Shown here: one piece after another, positions 1-10,693 of the stretch
Numbering within the stretch: position 1 is the stretch's first letter
Layout: the number at the start of each line of letters is the position of its first letter
Program-made: the position numbers and the translations under genes
Assembly: GCF_040939785.1 (NCBI RefSeq)
Contig: NZ_CP162553.1
Coordinates: 4,731,001-4,795,000, forward strand
Length of the DNA: 64,000 bases
Origin: Bradyrhizobium lupini
GTDB lineage: Bacteria > Pseudomonadota > Alphaproteobacteria > Rhizobiales > Xanthobacteraceae
Direction of reading: 5' to 3'
The notes under the pieces: generated by a model
The model's input: only the letters and a program-made list of their open reading frames with translations
What the model was told of the DNA's origin: nothing
Databases searched by the model: none

Positions 1-51
1 CTCACGCTCGTCGGCCCCAAGCCGCTGCGCCTTCGCGTCAACGGCAATTAG
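1..51 (+). CDS. 3' end of an unidentified gene (partial)
   Basis: An open frame enters from the left edge and stops at TAG 49-51. Only 16 residues are visible, too few to identify. A dispersed repeat begins 15 nt after the stop, the same arrangement as at the lipoprotein gene ending at 4548, which favours a real gene end. The frame could still be accidental. Confidence 0.35.
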   Translation, partial: LTLVGPKPLRLRVNGN

Positions 52-65
52 CCCCTGCTGTCATT

Positions 66-170
66 CCCCGCGACCCGGCTACGCCAAGGCTTCGCCGGGG
101 TTGAGGTCCAGGGGCGCCGAAGCTTTAGCACAGGCGGCAGGCGGGGTATCCAGTACGCCGCGGCTTCTCG
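66..170 (+). repeat. Dispersed GC-rich repeat, copy A
   Basis: These 105 bases match positions 4567-4671 in the same orientation with about four mismatches. The tail around 149-173 recurs in reverse complement within 26101-26222. A short hairpin (cccggtcaagccggg, near 186-200) follows. Like the second copy, it starts within 20 nt of a + strand stop codon. It is non-coding and probably belongs to a family of intergenic repeats. Confidence 0.75.
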
Positions 171-229
171 ATTCATCTGGATCGCCCGGTCAAGCCGGGC
201 GATGACCGAGAGTTGATGCGCGGGCTACA

Positions 230-1441
230 TCACTTCCACACAGACTTGTCGGCGTCCCAGCGCTGGCCTTTCAGCTCCTTGGCGAGCGCCTCGACCGAAC
301 CGTTGTCGTCGGGCTGATCGCCTTCCTCGTCCGCGGTCGCTTCGTCCGAGAGATTGAGCTTGGCGCCGCTGCTCTCGTCAGTGGTCGTGGTCGCGGGACT
401 CCCGATCCAGAGCATGAGCTTGTCGGTCGTGCCGGGCTTGTCCGGCGAGACGAGACCTGCAACCTCGATCGTGTCGGTGAGCTCGAGCGCGGGAAAGTCC
501 TGGTTCGGCCGCTTGAACACCAGCTTGAGCTTGCCGGTCGCCGGGTTGAAGCTTTGCGAGACCGGCTTTGCCGCGAGCGTCCTGCTCAGCACGCCAGCCA
601 CCGCGGCCGCGAGCTTGTCGCGGTTGATCTTGTCGCCGTCGCGCCAATCGGCGGCGGGAATGCGGATGGTGCGGTCCATCTCGGTCATGCCCGCGGTCCA
701 GCCCGCGGCGGTCACGCCGGGCGTCGCCTTGAATTTCGCCAGCAGCGCGCCGGCGCGCTCCGGATCGACCGACATATTGATGGTCTGCTCGCCCGCGCGT
801 AGCGCGTCGCAGCCGACGGTGAGACTCGCCAGCGTCACCTCGACGTCCTGGCCCTTCAGGCTCTTCAGGAACTCGGTCGCGGCATCCAGCTTGACCTTGA
901 CCGCGATCGCTTCCGGCGAGACGTCGGTGAAATCCTTTGGTTGGGGCGTGATGCCGTCGTCGGAGGTCTGGTTGTCGAGGAATTCCTTCTCGCTGAGATC
1001 GGAATTGTCGGGCGAGGTGACCTCGGTCACGGTCTGGCCAATGCTGATCTGGCCGCGGAATTCGAACGTGTCTCCGGCCTCTTTGCGCAGCAGCTTGACT
1101 GTGACCGGCGCCTTCGCGCCGAGGCTCTGCGTCGTACCCGTCAGGTTCTGGCCCGCGACCTGGAGATTGACGACGAAGCGGTCCTTGCGGTCGGAATTCT
1201 TCGCGACGGGATAACAGACGTCGAGCACGGCTGCGGTGACGGTCTTGCCCTGGCGTGTCTCCTTCAGGATCACGTCGGCATTGCCGTCCATCAGCCCGTC
1301 GATCGAGGTGAAATAGCGCGTCTCGACGCCGCCGGGCGCCGTGGCCTTCGGCGCCAGCTTCATCTGGGCGGATGCGACCTCAGGCGAAACTGCAAGCAGA
1401 GCCGCCAGAACGGCCGTGGAGCAAAACACAAGCGCGCGCAT
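230..1441 (-). CDS. Conserved hypothetical exported protein
   Basis: The product has about 403 residues. I chose the ATG at 1441 because it gives a clear signal peptide (MRALVFCSTAVLAALLAV, then a cleavage site near ASA-Q); the frame is open upstream but that extension looks non-coding. The mature part contains two cysteines, beta-rich stretches and an acidic C-terminal tail (near residues 355-385). No enzymatic motif is visible. It resembles lineage-specific periplasmic proteins and probably lies in the periplasm or outer membrane. It ends downstream of and convergent to nothing informative; the groEL terminator lies just upstream on the same strand. Function unknown. Confidence 0.75.
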   Translation of the reverse strand: MRALVFCSTAVLAALLAVSPEVASAQMKLAPKATAPGGVETRYFTSIDGLMDGNADVILKETRQGKTVTAAVLDVCYPVAKNSDRKDRFVVNLQVAGQNLTGTTQSLGAKAPVTVKLLRKEAGDTFEFRGQISIGQTVTEVTSPDNSDLSEKEFLDNQTSDDGITPQPKDFTDVSPEAIAVKVKLDAATEFLKSLKGQDVEVTLASLTVGCDALRAGEQTINMSVDPERAGALLAKFKATPGVTAAGWTAGMTEMDRTIRIPAADWRDGDKINRDKLAAAVAGVLSRTLAAKPVSQSFNPATGKLKLVFKRPNQDFPALELTDTIEVAGLVSPDKPGTTDKLMLWIGSPATTTTDESSGAKLNLSDEATADEEGDQPDDNGSVEALAKELKGQRWDADKSVWK

Positions 1442-1584
1442 CGACGAAATCCCTGAGGCAATGGGGCATGACTCGGAAAGTGTGAAGCGGTTTTCCGTTG
1501 AGATCAGGCCCAAACAATTCGAATCGGCGTCACCGTAGTGGGTTTTGGCTGCCGGTTGAATTGGAAAGCACGGGTCATGATCGG

Positions 1585-1613
1585 CAAAAAGAAGGCCGCC
1601 CGGAGGCGGCCTT
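1585..1613 (-). terminator. Rho-independent terminator of groESL
   Basis: On the minus strand a 9-bp GC-rich stem (arms 1592-1600 and 1605-1613, 4-nt loop) is followed by C and a run of five T. It lies 26 nt after the groEL stop codon. Confidence 0.8.
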
Positions 1614-1639
1614 CGTAACACTGCAATGGAACGGACGGC

Positions 1640-3322
<1,683 letters not shown>

Positions 3323-3358
3323 TCATTCCGGGGTCCGCGATCGAACCCGGCGGAATGA

Positions 3359-3390
3359 TGCATGCCCGGATCGAGTGACCCGGGCATGCA
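3359..3390 (-). other. Intergenic hairpin between groES and groEL
   Basis: A perfect 11-bp inverted repeat (tgcatgcccgg at 3359-3369, ccgggcatgca at 3380-3390) with a 10-nt loop sits in the 145-nt gap between groES and groEL. There is no T-tract on the minus strand, so a simple terminator is unlikely. It could be an mRNA processing or stability element that sets the groES:groEL ratio; that role is inference. Confidence 0.6.
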
Positions 3391-3416
3391 TTCAGCGGCC
3401 GTTCAGGCGTCTGGCC

Positions 3417-3713
3417 TTAGGCCATCACGCCCATAATGTCCGACTCCTTCATGATCAGGAGCTCATCGTTGTCGATCTTGACCTCGGTGCCCGACCACTT
3501 GCCAAACAGCACACGGTCGCCGACCTTGAGGTCGATCGGGATCAGCTTGCCGGCCTCGTCGCGGCCACCGGGGCCGACGGCGACGACTTCGCCCTGGGAC
3601 GGCTTTTCCTTGGCCGTGTCCGGAATGATGATGCCGCCCTTGGTCTTTGACTCGGCGTCGATACGTTTGACCACGACACGGTCATGCAGCGGACGAAATT
3701 TGGATTTAGTCAT
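3417..3713 (-). CDS. groES: Co-chaperonin GroES (10 kDa chaperonin)
   Basis: GroES caps the GroEL ring and closes the folding chamber. The 98-residue protein has family length and the expected blocks: RPLHDRVVV at the start, the mobile loop with [10 protein letters not shown], and [15 protein letters not shown]. It is the first gene of the groES-groEL operon. A sigma-70-type promoter (3842-3870) and a CIRCE operator (3804-3830) lie directly upstream, so it should be induced by heat through release of HrcA. Confidence 0.98.
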   Translation of the reverse strand: MTKSKFRPLHDRVVVKRIDAESKTKGGIIIPDTAKEKPSQGEVVAVGPGGRDEAGKLIPIDLKVGDRVLFGKWSGTEVKIDNDELLIMKESDIMGVMA

Positions 3714-3803
3714 GACGTTTCCCTTTGGAGGCTCGCTTCGGAAGGAGAGGAAGTGGGCGGGCGGCGCTTCCGTCCACCCTTCCCGAGGATCGATCGGCGC
3801 GCG

Positions 3804-3830
3804 TTAGCAATCCATCTTTCAGAGTGCTAA
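3804..3830 (-). promoter_or_regulatory. CIRCE operator (HrcA binding site)
   Basis: The inverted repeat has arms ttagcaatc (3804-3812) and gagtgctaa (3822-3830) separated by exactly 9 nt. It differs from the CIRCE consensus TTAGCACTC-N9-GAGTGCTAA at one base. It lies about 90 nt upstream of the groES start and just downstream of the promoter, where HrcA would block transcription. Confidence 0.93.
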
Positions 3831-3841
3831 TGGTGCGCCCG

Positions 3842-3870
3842 GGAATATGGCTTGGCCGCGATCCTGTCAA
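3842..3870 (-). promoter_or_regulatory. Sigma-70-type promoter of groESL
   Basis: Read on the minus strand there is TTGACA (3865-3870), a 17-nt spacer and TATTCC (3842-3847). The predicted start site would fall just upstream of or inside the CIRCE element. Confidence 0.75.
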
Positions 3871-4026
3871 GCAAAGGTGGTTAAGCGATTGGTGAGACGG
3901 ATATAGGATGGTGACATTGGAAACTTGTTCGGGGTGCCGGCGTATTAAAGGACGTCATTGCTCCGGCAGCGGTTTTGCGCTTGGCTGCGTAAGGGGTGCG
4001 GCCATGGTTTTGTCCGGGGGAATGCC

Positions 4027-4548
4027 ATGATCAGTTCAGCTCACGCGCGCACGGTCGCCAATCTGGCGGCGGCTTCTTGCCTGGCGCTGCTGCTTGGTGC
4101 CTGCGGCGGCGGCATGAGCCTGCCGTCCTTTTCTTCGTCCTCACCGCCCCCCGAGGCCGAGCCCGGCACCGGTCCGGAAATGCCCGCGTCGATCCGCGCC
4201 GACGAGATCGTCGGGCGCTGGGGCCTCGCCTCATTCCAGAACCCGGCCGACCGCGCCCGCACCGAGGCTGCCGCCCGGGCCCAATGCAAAAATCCTTACG
4301 TGATCACCGCCGGCTCCTCCGGCGGCGTGATCATGCATCTGGCGGACCAGGCAACACCGCAGGAACTGCGGCTGAAGGGTTCGCCCAGCGGCAAGAATTA
4401 TATTGGGCCGGCGGGTCCGACGCCCGGCGAGCAGGACCGCGAAATCGTCTCCTTCGACGGCCGCGTCCTCATCACCCGCTTCATCGACAAGGACGCCGCC
4501 ACCCGCTACGGCAACATGGTCTACGTCCGCTGCGCGCCGAGGGCGTAG
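4027..4548 (+). CDS. Putative lipoprotein, conserved hypothetical
   Basis: I chose ATG 4027 because it opens a typical lipoprotein signal: charged start, hydrophobic core and the lipobox LLLGAC, with Cys at about residue 23. A proline-rich linker follows, then a compact domain of about 125 residues starting VGRWGLASF and containing two further cysteines. The protein is probably anchored in the outer membrane or inner-membrane periplasmic face. The GRWGL-type beta start recalls small calycin-like domains such as the AprI/Inh inhibitors, but I cannot assign it. A dispersed repeat begins 18 nt after the stop. Confidence 0.8.
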   Translation: MISSAHARTVANLAAASCLALLLGACGGGMSLPSFSSSSPPPEAEPGTGPEMPASIRADEIVGRWGLASFQNPADRARTEAAARAQCKNPYVITAGSSGGVIMHLADQATPQELRLKGSPSGKNYIGPAGPTPGEQDREIVSFDGRVLITRFIDKDAATRYGNMVYVRCAPRA

Positions 4549-4566
4549 TCTCTATCCTTCGTCATG

Positions 4567-4671
4567 CCCCGCGACCCGGCTACGCCAAGGCTTCGCCGGG
4601 GTTGAGGTCCAGGGGCGCCGAAGCTTTAGCGTAGGCGGCAGGCGGGGCATCCAGTACGCCGCAGCTTCTCG
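4567..4671 (+). repeat. Dispersed GC-rich repeat, copy B
   Basis: This is the second copy of the 105-bp repeat at 66-170 (about four mismatches, same orientation). After it come a short unrelated stretch and a hairpin (gtccgcctgcgcggac near 4707-4722). No coding content. Confidence 0.75.
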
Positions 4672-4746
4672 GCTCAATCATTGCCGTCTCTGGAATACTG
4701 GATCGTCCGCCTGCGCGGACGACGACAGCAGGGGACGATAGACAAC

Positions 4747-4771
4747 AAAAAAACGCCGGCTTGCGCCGGCG
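4747..4771 (-). terminator. Rho-independent terminator of the cheZ-like gene
   Basis: On the minus strand a 7-bp GC stem (4754-4760 with 4765-4771) and a GCAA loop are followed by seven T residues (4747-4753). It lies 26 nt beyond the cheZ stop. Confidence 0.88.
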
Positions 4772-4797
4772 TTCGTTATTCAGAGCGTCGCGTCCGT

Positions 4798-5577
4798 TCA
4801 GTCGAACAGCGCGTCGATGTCGTCCTGCGAGGCGTGGCCGACGTCGCCGGCGAGCTTCGGGCCGTTGAGAAGCTTGTCGTCATCGCTGCGAGTGTCGACC
4901 TGCGGCACGACGTGAGACTTGATCGCGTCGACACCGCCCCAGATTTCCATCATGGAATTGATGTGCTGCTCGATGAACTTCATCGTGCTCATGACCTTGC
5001 TGATGCGCTGGCCGGTCAGGTCCTGGAAGTTGCAGGCTTCGAAGATCGAGATGACGCGTTCCTGGATATCGTCGGCGAGCCGCTTCTGCTGATCGGCCGA
5101 TTGCACCTTGGCCATCGCGCTGGCCGCCTGGTCGATCGACTCGGCGGCTTCGAGGATCTGCTGGGTCGCCTGTTCGGTACCGCCGACGACCGCGCCGAGC
5201 TCGCCATTGACCTTGGCCATTTCGCCGCCGTCGAAGCTCTTGCCATGCAGTGTCGCGATCTCGCGCTTGGTGCGGTCGATGGCGTCGTGGATGAGGTCGA
5301 GCTCGACCTTCAGCTTCTCGCACTGCTCGATCTGCGCCCGGTAAGTATCGAGCATGGTACGGGCTTCGGAGAGCTCGTGGGCGGTGGAGGCGTCGATCGC
5401 CGCCATGGCGGCGCTGCCGGACAACGGCGCGGTGCCCTTCGCCATCTGCGTGCGGATCGCACGCAGCTCGGCCATGATCTCGCTATGCATCGGCGCAGCC
5501 TCCTCAATCATTTCGGGGCTGGGCATCTCGCCGACAATAGCCTCCTCGACACGAAAACGTTTGCGGTGAATAGCCAT
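4798..5577 (-). CDS. cheZ: Chemotaxis protein phosphatase, CheZ-like
   Basis: CheZ dephosphorylates CheY-P and resets flagellar switching. The 259-residue product is largely helical and contains the catalytic signature FQDLTGQRISKVM, with Asp186 and Gln190 matching the E. coli CheZ pair Asp143/Gln147. It also ends in the acidic CheY-binding tail DDIDALFD. ATG 5577 was chosen over an adjoining TTG because a GGGGAG ribosome site precedes it at normal distance. It stands alone here with its own terminator; a CheY gene lies at 55932-56327 in the same window. The target CheY is inferred, not proven. Confidence 0.9.
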   Translation of the reverse strand: MAIHRKRFRVEEAIVGEMPSPEMIEEAAPMHSEIMAELRAIRTQMAKGTAPLSGSAAMAAIDASTAHELSEARTMLDTYRAQIEQCEKLKVELDLIHDAIDRTKREIATLHGKSFDGGEMAKVNGELGAVVGGTEQATQQILEAAESIDQAASAMAKVQSADQQKRLADDIQERVISIFEACNFQDLTGQRISKVMSTMKFIEQHINSMMEIWGGVDAIKSHVVPQVDTRSDDDKLLNGPKLAGDVGHASQDDIDALFD

Positions 5578-5892
5578 CAAGAACTCCCCCCCACCTCACT
5601 CACGCGTCTTTGTAGGCAGAAGCGATTTAACACGAAGTTCACAGCCGGAACTGTCGTGCGGCTGCGCGCGACGGCGTGCAAACGGGCGATTAACCATGCG
5701 TGCGCGGCGTTCATCGAAAATAAACGCTGATCGACAAATTGCGCCGCTGCCGACGACGTGGTGAATCGAAATGGCGTTTCCGTTTACCAAACAAAACGGC
5801 TTTTGCTCTTTATTGACCACGTCGCGGGTGCGGATCAGCCATCACCTCGCCACGACGCATGTGATCTAGACGAAACAGTACAGAGTACGTCG

Positions 5893-6687
5893 ATGTTCAA
5901 GAAAATGTCTGTTGCGCTGCTTGGCAGCGCTTGCACCTTCCTTGCCGGCGTCAACAGCGCCAGCGCCTTCGACAATAGCGTGCCGAACGATCCGCCCGCG
6001 GTGCTGTACCAGCCGCAGGTGCCGCCTGCGCCCGTGCGCGTCGCCTCCAACATGGGCGGTGGCTTCATCGAGTTCATATTTGGCGACGGGCCCGGTCGCG
6101 GTCCGGCCTACGCTCCGCAGCAGCCGGTGTATCAGCAGCAGCCAGGTTATTATGACCAGCGCCGCCTGCCGCCGATGGGCGAGCCGCAGATGCAGGGCGC
6201 AAGTCTCCAGCAGGAGGCGGTCGATCCGCGGCAGCGTCAGTTTGACCCGAGATTCGAGAAACAACTCGTTGACTATAGCGGCAACGAAAGCGCCGGCACG
6301 ATCGTGGTCGATACGCCGAACAAATTCCTCTACCTCGTCGAGGGCAACGGCCGCGCGATGCGCTACGGCATCGGCGTCGGCCGCCCCGGCTTCACCTGGT
6401 CTGGCGTGAAGTCGATCACGGCCAAGCGCGAATGGCCGGCCTGGACGCCGCCGGCGGAAATGATCGCGCGCCGCCCCGACCTGCCGAGGCACATGGAAGG
6501 CGGCCCGGAAAATCCGCTCGGTGCGCGCGCGATGTATCTCGGCTCGACGCTTTACCGTATCCACGGCTCCAACGAGCCCTGGACCATCGGCACCAACGTC
6601 TCCTCGGGCTGCATTCGCATGCGCAACGAGGACGTCATCGATCTCTATGGCCGCGTCAACGTGGGCACCAAGGTCGTGGTGATGTAG
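5893..6687 (+). CDS. L,D-transpeptidase (YkuD/ErfK family)
   Basis: These enzymes form 3-3 peptidoglycan cross-links or attach proteins to peptidoglycan in the periplasm. The 264-residue protein has a signal peptide (start MFKKMSVALLGSA, cleavage near SASA), a Pro/Gln-rich linker to about residue 130, and a YkuD domain. The catalytic motif is intact: HGSNEPW followed by SSGCIRMRNEDVIDL, with the nucleophile Cys. ATG 5893 was chosen for the signal peptide. It is divergent from the cheZ gene and closed by a hairpin terminator. Confidence 0.92.
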   Translation: MFKKMSVALLGSACTFLAGVNSASAFDNSVPNDPPAVLYQPQVPPAPVRVASNMGGGFIEFIFGDGPGRGPAYAPQQPVYQQQPGYYDQRRLPPMGEPQMQGASLQQEAVDPRQRQFDPRFEKQLVDYSGNESAGTIVVDTPNKFLYLVEGNGRAMRYGIGVGRPGFTWSGVKSITAKREWPAWTPPAEMIARRPDLPRHMEGGPENPLGARAMYLGSTLYRIHGSNEPWTIGTNVSSGCIRMRNEDVIDLYGRVNVGTKVVVM

Positions 6688-6708
6688 GCGCATAGTGCTC
6701 GGAACCAA

Positions 6709-6740
6709 AACGGCCGCCTCATCGGCGGCCGTTCTCGTTT
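6709..6740. terminator. Bidirectional terminator between convergent genes
   Basis: An 8-bp stem (cggccgcc 6711-6718, ggcggccg 6724-6731) is flanked by four A on the left and a T-rich tail on the right. It separates the transpeptidase gene (+) from the DUF2076 gene (-). Confidence 0.75.
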
Positions 6741-6759
6741 GGAGCAAGGATAAGAAGCG

Positions 6760-7572
6760 TCAGGCGTAATCGCTGCCGCCATCGTCGCCGCCGCCGAAAT
6801 CGCTGTCGTCGGCGAGGTCGACATTATCGATGCCATTGTCGTTCTGATCGTTGTAATTCTGGTCGTCGTTCGAAGCGTGGTCGGCGAAGCCCTGCCGGGA
6901 AGCATCACCGCGGTTCGAGCCGATGTCATCGAGGCCGGCATCGCGCGCGAGCGAGCCGCCGGACTGATCGCTGCCGGTCCAGGGGCTGCGATCGCCCAGA
7001 GCATTGGTGTCGCCGAAGGCCTGCTGATGCGATCCGCCCATCATGCCGCGGATGCTGGAGAGCAGCAGCGAGCCGCCGACGACGCCGGCCGCGGCGGCCG
7101 CCGCCGTGCCGAGGAACGAGCCACCGCCACCGCCGATCGGCGGCGCACCATAGCCCTGACCCGGTCCTTGGCCGTAGGCCTGTCCGTACGGTGGTTGGCC
7201 ATAGCCCGGCTGTGGCTGCTGCATCGCCTGGCCGCTGTTCCAGACCGGCCGCGAGTCCCGCGGCGGTACGTTCGGAACCGAGCCGCGCGACGGACCCCCG
7301 CCGAATAGCGTGTCGCGCATGGTGTCCAGGAAACCGCCGGACTGCGCCTGCTCGGGCGCCTGCGCCGCCTCCAGCTCCTGGATGCGATTGTGAGCACGCT
7401 TCAACGCCTCGTCCTGCAACAGCACGGTCTGCACCAGCGCATAGATGGCGCCGGGCGCCTTGCGCAGGCCGTCGGAGATCGCGGCGATCGCGTCGGGATC
7501 GCGCGGTGCATTTTCCAGTTTCGAAAGCCGGTCGAAAAGCTCGTCGACGAGCTGGCGTTCCTGCGGCGTCAT
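6760..7572 (-). CDS. DUF2076 domain-containing protein
   Basis: The 270-residue protein opens with the DUF2076 hallmark MTPQERQLVDELFDRL and a helical segment to about residue 75. It continues with a Gly/Pro/Gln-rich linker, a short Ala-rich hydrophobic segment (near 155-175) and an Asp/Asn/Gly-rich tail. The ATG at 7572 has a GGGAGA ribosome site. The family is widespread in rhizobia and of unknown role; the layout suggests a peripheral or membrane-linked cytosolic protein. Convergent with the transpeptidase gene. Confidence 0.88.
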   Translation of the reverse strand: MTPQERQLVDELFDRLSKLENAPRDPDAIAAISDGLRKAPGAIYALVQTVLLQDEALKRAHNRIQELEAAQAPEQAQSGGFLDTMRDTLFGGGPSRGSVPNVPPRDSRPVWNSGQAMQQPQPGYGQPPYGQAYGQGPGQGYGAPPIGGGGGSFLGTAAAAAAGVVGGSLLLSSIRGMMGGSHQQAFGDTNALGDRSPWTGSDQSGGSLARDAGLDDIGSNRGDASRQGFADHASNDDQNYNDQNDNGIDNVDLADDSDFGGGDDGGSDYA

Positions 7573-7708
7573 GGTCAGTCTCCCTCGCGCAAAACAAGCG
7601 CGAGGCAGATGTAGGGTTCCATTGTGGCCCCAACAGTGCCGGCTGGATTAAATTTCGGTATGCGACAAGCTGCCCCGCGGGGCGGCTTTCTCGCAAACTT
7701 CGCCGGTT

Positions 7709-8554
7709 TTACCCCAGCGTGACGCCGCTGTCCGTCAGCAGGCGCGCAAAGGCATCGCCGGCGAGATAGGCGTGCTCGCGTTCGCGGACATCCGTCATCG
7801 GGTCGAGCCCGGTGAGAATTTCGTCGACGAAGCCGGGATGACACATCACGAGGCCGCCATCCGGCAGGCCTTCGAGAAATTGCCGCATCAGCTCGCCGAA
7901 ATCGGCCGCCTGCGTGAAATCATAGGCGCCGGCGAAGCCGGGATTGAAGCTGAGGCCCGCGCTGCCGGCACGGCGGCGGAATTGCGCGCTGAGAATGTCG
8001 AGCACCATGGCTTTCGGTGAGGCCAGCCGCTGCATCAGCGGCAGGTCGCGGCCGCCCTGGCGCACCCAGGCTTTTGGCGCGACTTCGCTCACCGCATCGA
8101 CAAAGCCGTCGCGCACCTGCGGGTAGAGCTGCACATGCTGATGGCCGTCGACGAAGTCAGGCGCGCGTCCGAACGCTTTCGCGAAGGCTGCCAGCTGCGC
8201 CTTGACCTCGTTGCGAAAGAACTCGCGGTCGAGCCTTCGGGCAAGACCCGCGCGCAGCAGCTTCGGAAACGGGAGAAACATGTCGCCGTCGAGCGGACGG
8301 AAATGCATGGTGAGCGGCCGGAACGGTGCCGACAACGTCACGTGCAATCCGATCGCGCAGCGTGGGCTCGCTTGCGCTGCCGCCTGGAGCGCCTCGATCT
8401 CGCTGCGCTCGACCGCAGGTCCCACCATCATCACCGAGGTAGCGTTGAGACGGCCGCGTTCGATCAGGTCGCGGATGGCGCGATTGACGCCCGGGCTGAT
8501 GCCGTAATCGTCGGCGCAGAGCCAGATCCGCCGCAGCGGCGCGGCCGCGCTCAT
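7709..8554 (-). CDS. ChbG/HpnK family (YdjC-like) deacetylase
   Basis: The family consists of metal-dependent carbohydrate deacetylases. The 281-residue protein shows the expected metal-binding blocks: WLCADDYGISPGVNRAI near the start, GLHVTLS near residue 93 and DGHQHVQLYP near residue 145. Its start overlaps by 4 bp the end of a membrane glycosyltransferase gene, so the two are translationally coupled. I infer that the deacetylase acts on the lipid-linked sugar made by that partner; the substrate is unknown. Confidence 0.88.
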   Translation of the reverse strand: MSAAAPLRRIWLCADDYGISPGVNRAIRDLIERGRLNATSVMMVGPAVERSEIEALQAAAQASPRCAIGLHVTLSAPFRPLTMHFRPLDGDMFLPFPKLLRAGLARRLDREFFRNEVKAQLAAFAKAFGRAPDFVDGHQHVQLYPQVRDGFVDAVSEVAPKAWVRQGGRDLPLMQRLASPKAMVLDILSAQFRRRAGSAGLSFNPGFAGAYDFTQAADFGELMRQFLEGLPDGGLVMCHPGFVDEILTGLDPMTDVREREHAYLAGDAFARLLTDSGVTLG

Positions 8555-9612
8555 TCGGCCGCCGTCCTCTTCGCGGCGTCCAAGCTTGAAGCGTCCTGGG
8601 CCTTCTCGGTTTCGAAATGCTTTTCACTGTGCTCGGCGACGAAGTAGATCGGGCGCGCCTTCAGCTCGGAGAGGATCTTGCCGATATATTCGCCGACGAT
8701 GCCGATCATGATGAGCTGCACGCCGCCGATCGTCATCAGGCCGATCACGAGTGAGGGATAGCCGGGCACCTGCTTGCCGGTGGTCAAGACCTCCCAGAGG
8801 ATCGACAGACCGAACAGGAACGCTCCGCCGGCGAGGATCACGCCGAGCAGGCTGGCGAAGCGCAGCGGCGCCACCGAGAACGAGGTGACGCCTTCGATCG
8901 AAAGACCAAGCAGGCGTGCGGCGCTGAAGGTCGTCACGCCATGGGTGCGCGGCGCGGGCTCGTAATCGACGCGGATCTGGCGGAAGCCGATCCAGCTCGC
9001 GAGGCCCTTGAAGAAGCGGTTGCGCTCGGGCAGCTGCCTCAGTGCTGCGACCGCGCGCGGCGACAGCAGGCGGAAGTCGCCGGCGTCTTCGGGAATCTTC
9101 TGGCGCGCGCCCCAATTGATCAGCGCATAGAAGCCGCGTCCGGCGAGCCGCCGCAGGAAGGGCTCGTTGTCGCGATGCGCCTTGGCGGTATAGACGACGT
9201 CGTAGCCGTCCTCGATCCAGTGCCGCACCAGTCGCTCGACCAGCGACGGCGGATGCTGGCCGTCGCCGTCCATGAACAGCACCGCGCCGAGCCGGGCATG
9301 GTCGAGGCCGGCCATCAGCGCGGCCTCCTTGCCGAAATTGCGCGACAGCGACACCACCTGGACGTCGACCGCGTCGGCCGGCAGCGAGCGGGCGATCGAC
9401 AGCGTCGCGTCCGCGCTGCCGTCATCGACATAGACGACCTCGCAAGCCAAGCGATAGCGCTCCCGCAAGGTCTTTGCGAGATCGCAGATGCGCTGGTGCA
9501 GGGCGGCGAGGCCCGCGGCTTCGTTGTAGAGCGGGACGACAATCGACAGCCCCTTCGCGGCGGCGCTTGCCGCGTTGGTCGTCATGCCGGAAACGTCAGA
9601 GCCCAGCGTCAT
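8551..9612 (-). CDS. Family 2 glycosyltransferase, polyprenyl-phosphate type
   Basis: The 353-residue product has a GT-A domain (LSIVVPLYNEAAG, VDDGSADAT, FMDGDGQHPP) and two hydrophobic segments near the C-terminus (about 230-260 and 268-300). This matches the ArnC/GtrB/DPM1-like enzymes that move a sugar onto undecaprenyl phosphate at the inner membrane. It precedes the deacetylase gene with a 4-bp overlap. The start could be ATG 9612 or ATG 9585; neither has a strong ribosome site. The pairing resembles ArnC with a separate deacylase (ArnD), but no arn genes are nearby. Confidence 0.9.
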   Translation of the reverse strand: MTLGSDVSGMTTNAASAAAKGLSIVVPLYNEAAGLAALHQRICDLAKTLRERYRLACEVVYVDDGSADATLSIARSLPADAVDVQVVSLSRNFGKEAALMAGLDHARLGAVLFMDGDGQHPPSLVERLVRHWIEDGYDVVYTAKAHRDNEPFLRRLAGRGFYALINWGARQKIPEDAGDFRLLSPRAVAALRQLPERNRFFKGLASWIGFRQIRVDYEPAPRTHGVTTFSAARLLGLSIEGVTSFSVAPLRFASLLGVILAGGAFLFGLSILWEVLTTGKQVPGYPSLVIGLMTIGGVQLIMIGIVGEYIGKILSELKARPIYFVAEHSEKHFETEKAQDASSLDAAKRTAAE

Positions 9613-9712
9613 CGATCAAGGTTCCAGAGGCGTTCAAGGTCATCTCAACAGCATATGGTAGCTGCCGTTTGCTGTCGCTACGCTGAACGGAATTGCTCAA
9701 CAAACTTTGGGC

Positions 9713-10690
9713 TCACTGCCGCAGGAACGCCTCGAGCCTGGCGAACAGCGGGTTCTCCCGGTCGAACACGTAATCCAGCGAAACCACCGAGACGGTCTCG
9801 GCGCCATGCCCGCGCAGGAAGCTCGCGAGTGCATAGAGCTGGCCCGGCGGGCAGTGCAGCGTGAGCATGCCTGACGAGGTCGGTCCGCCGAACGGGGCTT
9901 CGACGCCGAAGCGCTCGTGGGCCTCGGTGAGCATGGCCGCGTCGCACTGGCGGAAGCGGGTGCGGACTTCGCGGTATTTGTTGGCCCGCGCCCGCGCCGC
10001 GATGTGATCGAGGATGATTCGCGCGGTCTCCCGCGCTTGCGGCGACCAATCGGCGTCCCTTGAGGCGACCAGATTGGCCTGGCTGCGCAGGATCACGCCG
10101 TCGTCGAGCACCCGCAATCCGTTGGCGGCGAGCGTCGCGCCGGTCGTGGTGATATCGACGATCAACTCGGCGCTGCCGGCGGCCGGTGCGCCTTCGGTCG
10201 CGCCCGTGCTTTCGACGATGCGGTAATCGGTGATGCCTTGGCTCTGGAAGAAGGCGCGGGTGAGATTGATGAACTTGGTCGCGACCCGCATCCGCATGTG
10301 ATGCTGCTCGCGGAAGCCGGTGGTGACGTCGTCGAGGTCGGCCATGGTGCGGACGTCGATCCACGCCTGCGGCACCGCGACGACGACGTCGGCATAACCG
10401 AAGCCGAGGCCTTCGATCAGGGAGACGCGCTTGTCGGCGTCCGCGATGGTCTCGCGCACCAGATCCTCGCCGGTGACGCCGAGATGCGCCGAGCCGCGGG
10501 ACAGTTGCGAGGCGATCTCGCTCGCCGAGAGATAGGCGACTTCGACATTGTCGAGGCCCGCGAGCGTGCCGCGATAGTCGCGGGCGCCGCCCGCCTTCGA
10601 CAGCTTGAGCCCGGCGCGGGCGAAGAAGGCCTCGGTGTTTTCCTGAAGGCGACCCTTGGAGGGAACGGCCAGAACGAATGGCGCGCTCAT
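9713..10690 (-). CDS. hisG: ATP phosphoribosyltransferase, catalytic subunit
   Basis: HisG performs the first step of histidine synthesis, joining ATP and PRPP. The 325-residue protein begins with [13 protein letters not shown] and carries the PRPP-binding region [18 protein letters not shown] gap of 3 nt separates it from hisZ upstream, and the two form an operon. It is longer than the roughly 210-230 residues typical of the short HisG that works with HisZ, because about 90 C-terminal residues are added. Confidence 0.95.
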   Translation of the reverse strand: MSAPFVLAVPSKGRLQENTEAFFARAGLKLSKAGGARDYRGTLAGLDNVEVAYLSASEIASQLSRGSAHLGVTGEDLVRETIADADKRVSLIEGLGFGYADVVVAVPQAWIDVRTMADLDDVTTGFREQHHMRMRVATKFINLTRAFFQSQGITDYRIVESTGATEGAPAAGSAELIVDITTTGATLAANGLRVLDDGVILRSQANLVASRDADWSPQARETARIILDHIAARARANKYREVRTRFRQCDAAMLTEAHERFGVEAPFGGPTSSGMLTLHCPPGQLYALASFLRGHGAETVSVVSLDYVFDRENPLFARLEAFLRQ

Positions 10691-10693
10691 GAC

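Noticed and set aside
4681..5730. 349-codon + strand frame opposite cheZ
   Set aside because: Contains the cheZ terminator region and mirrors cheZ codons; not a gene.
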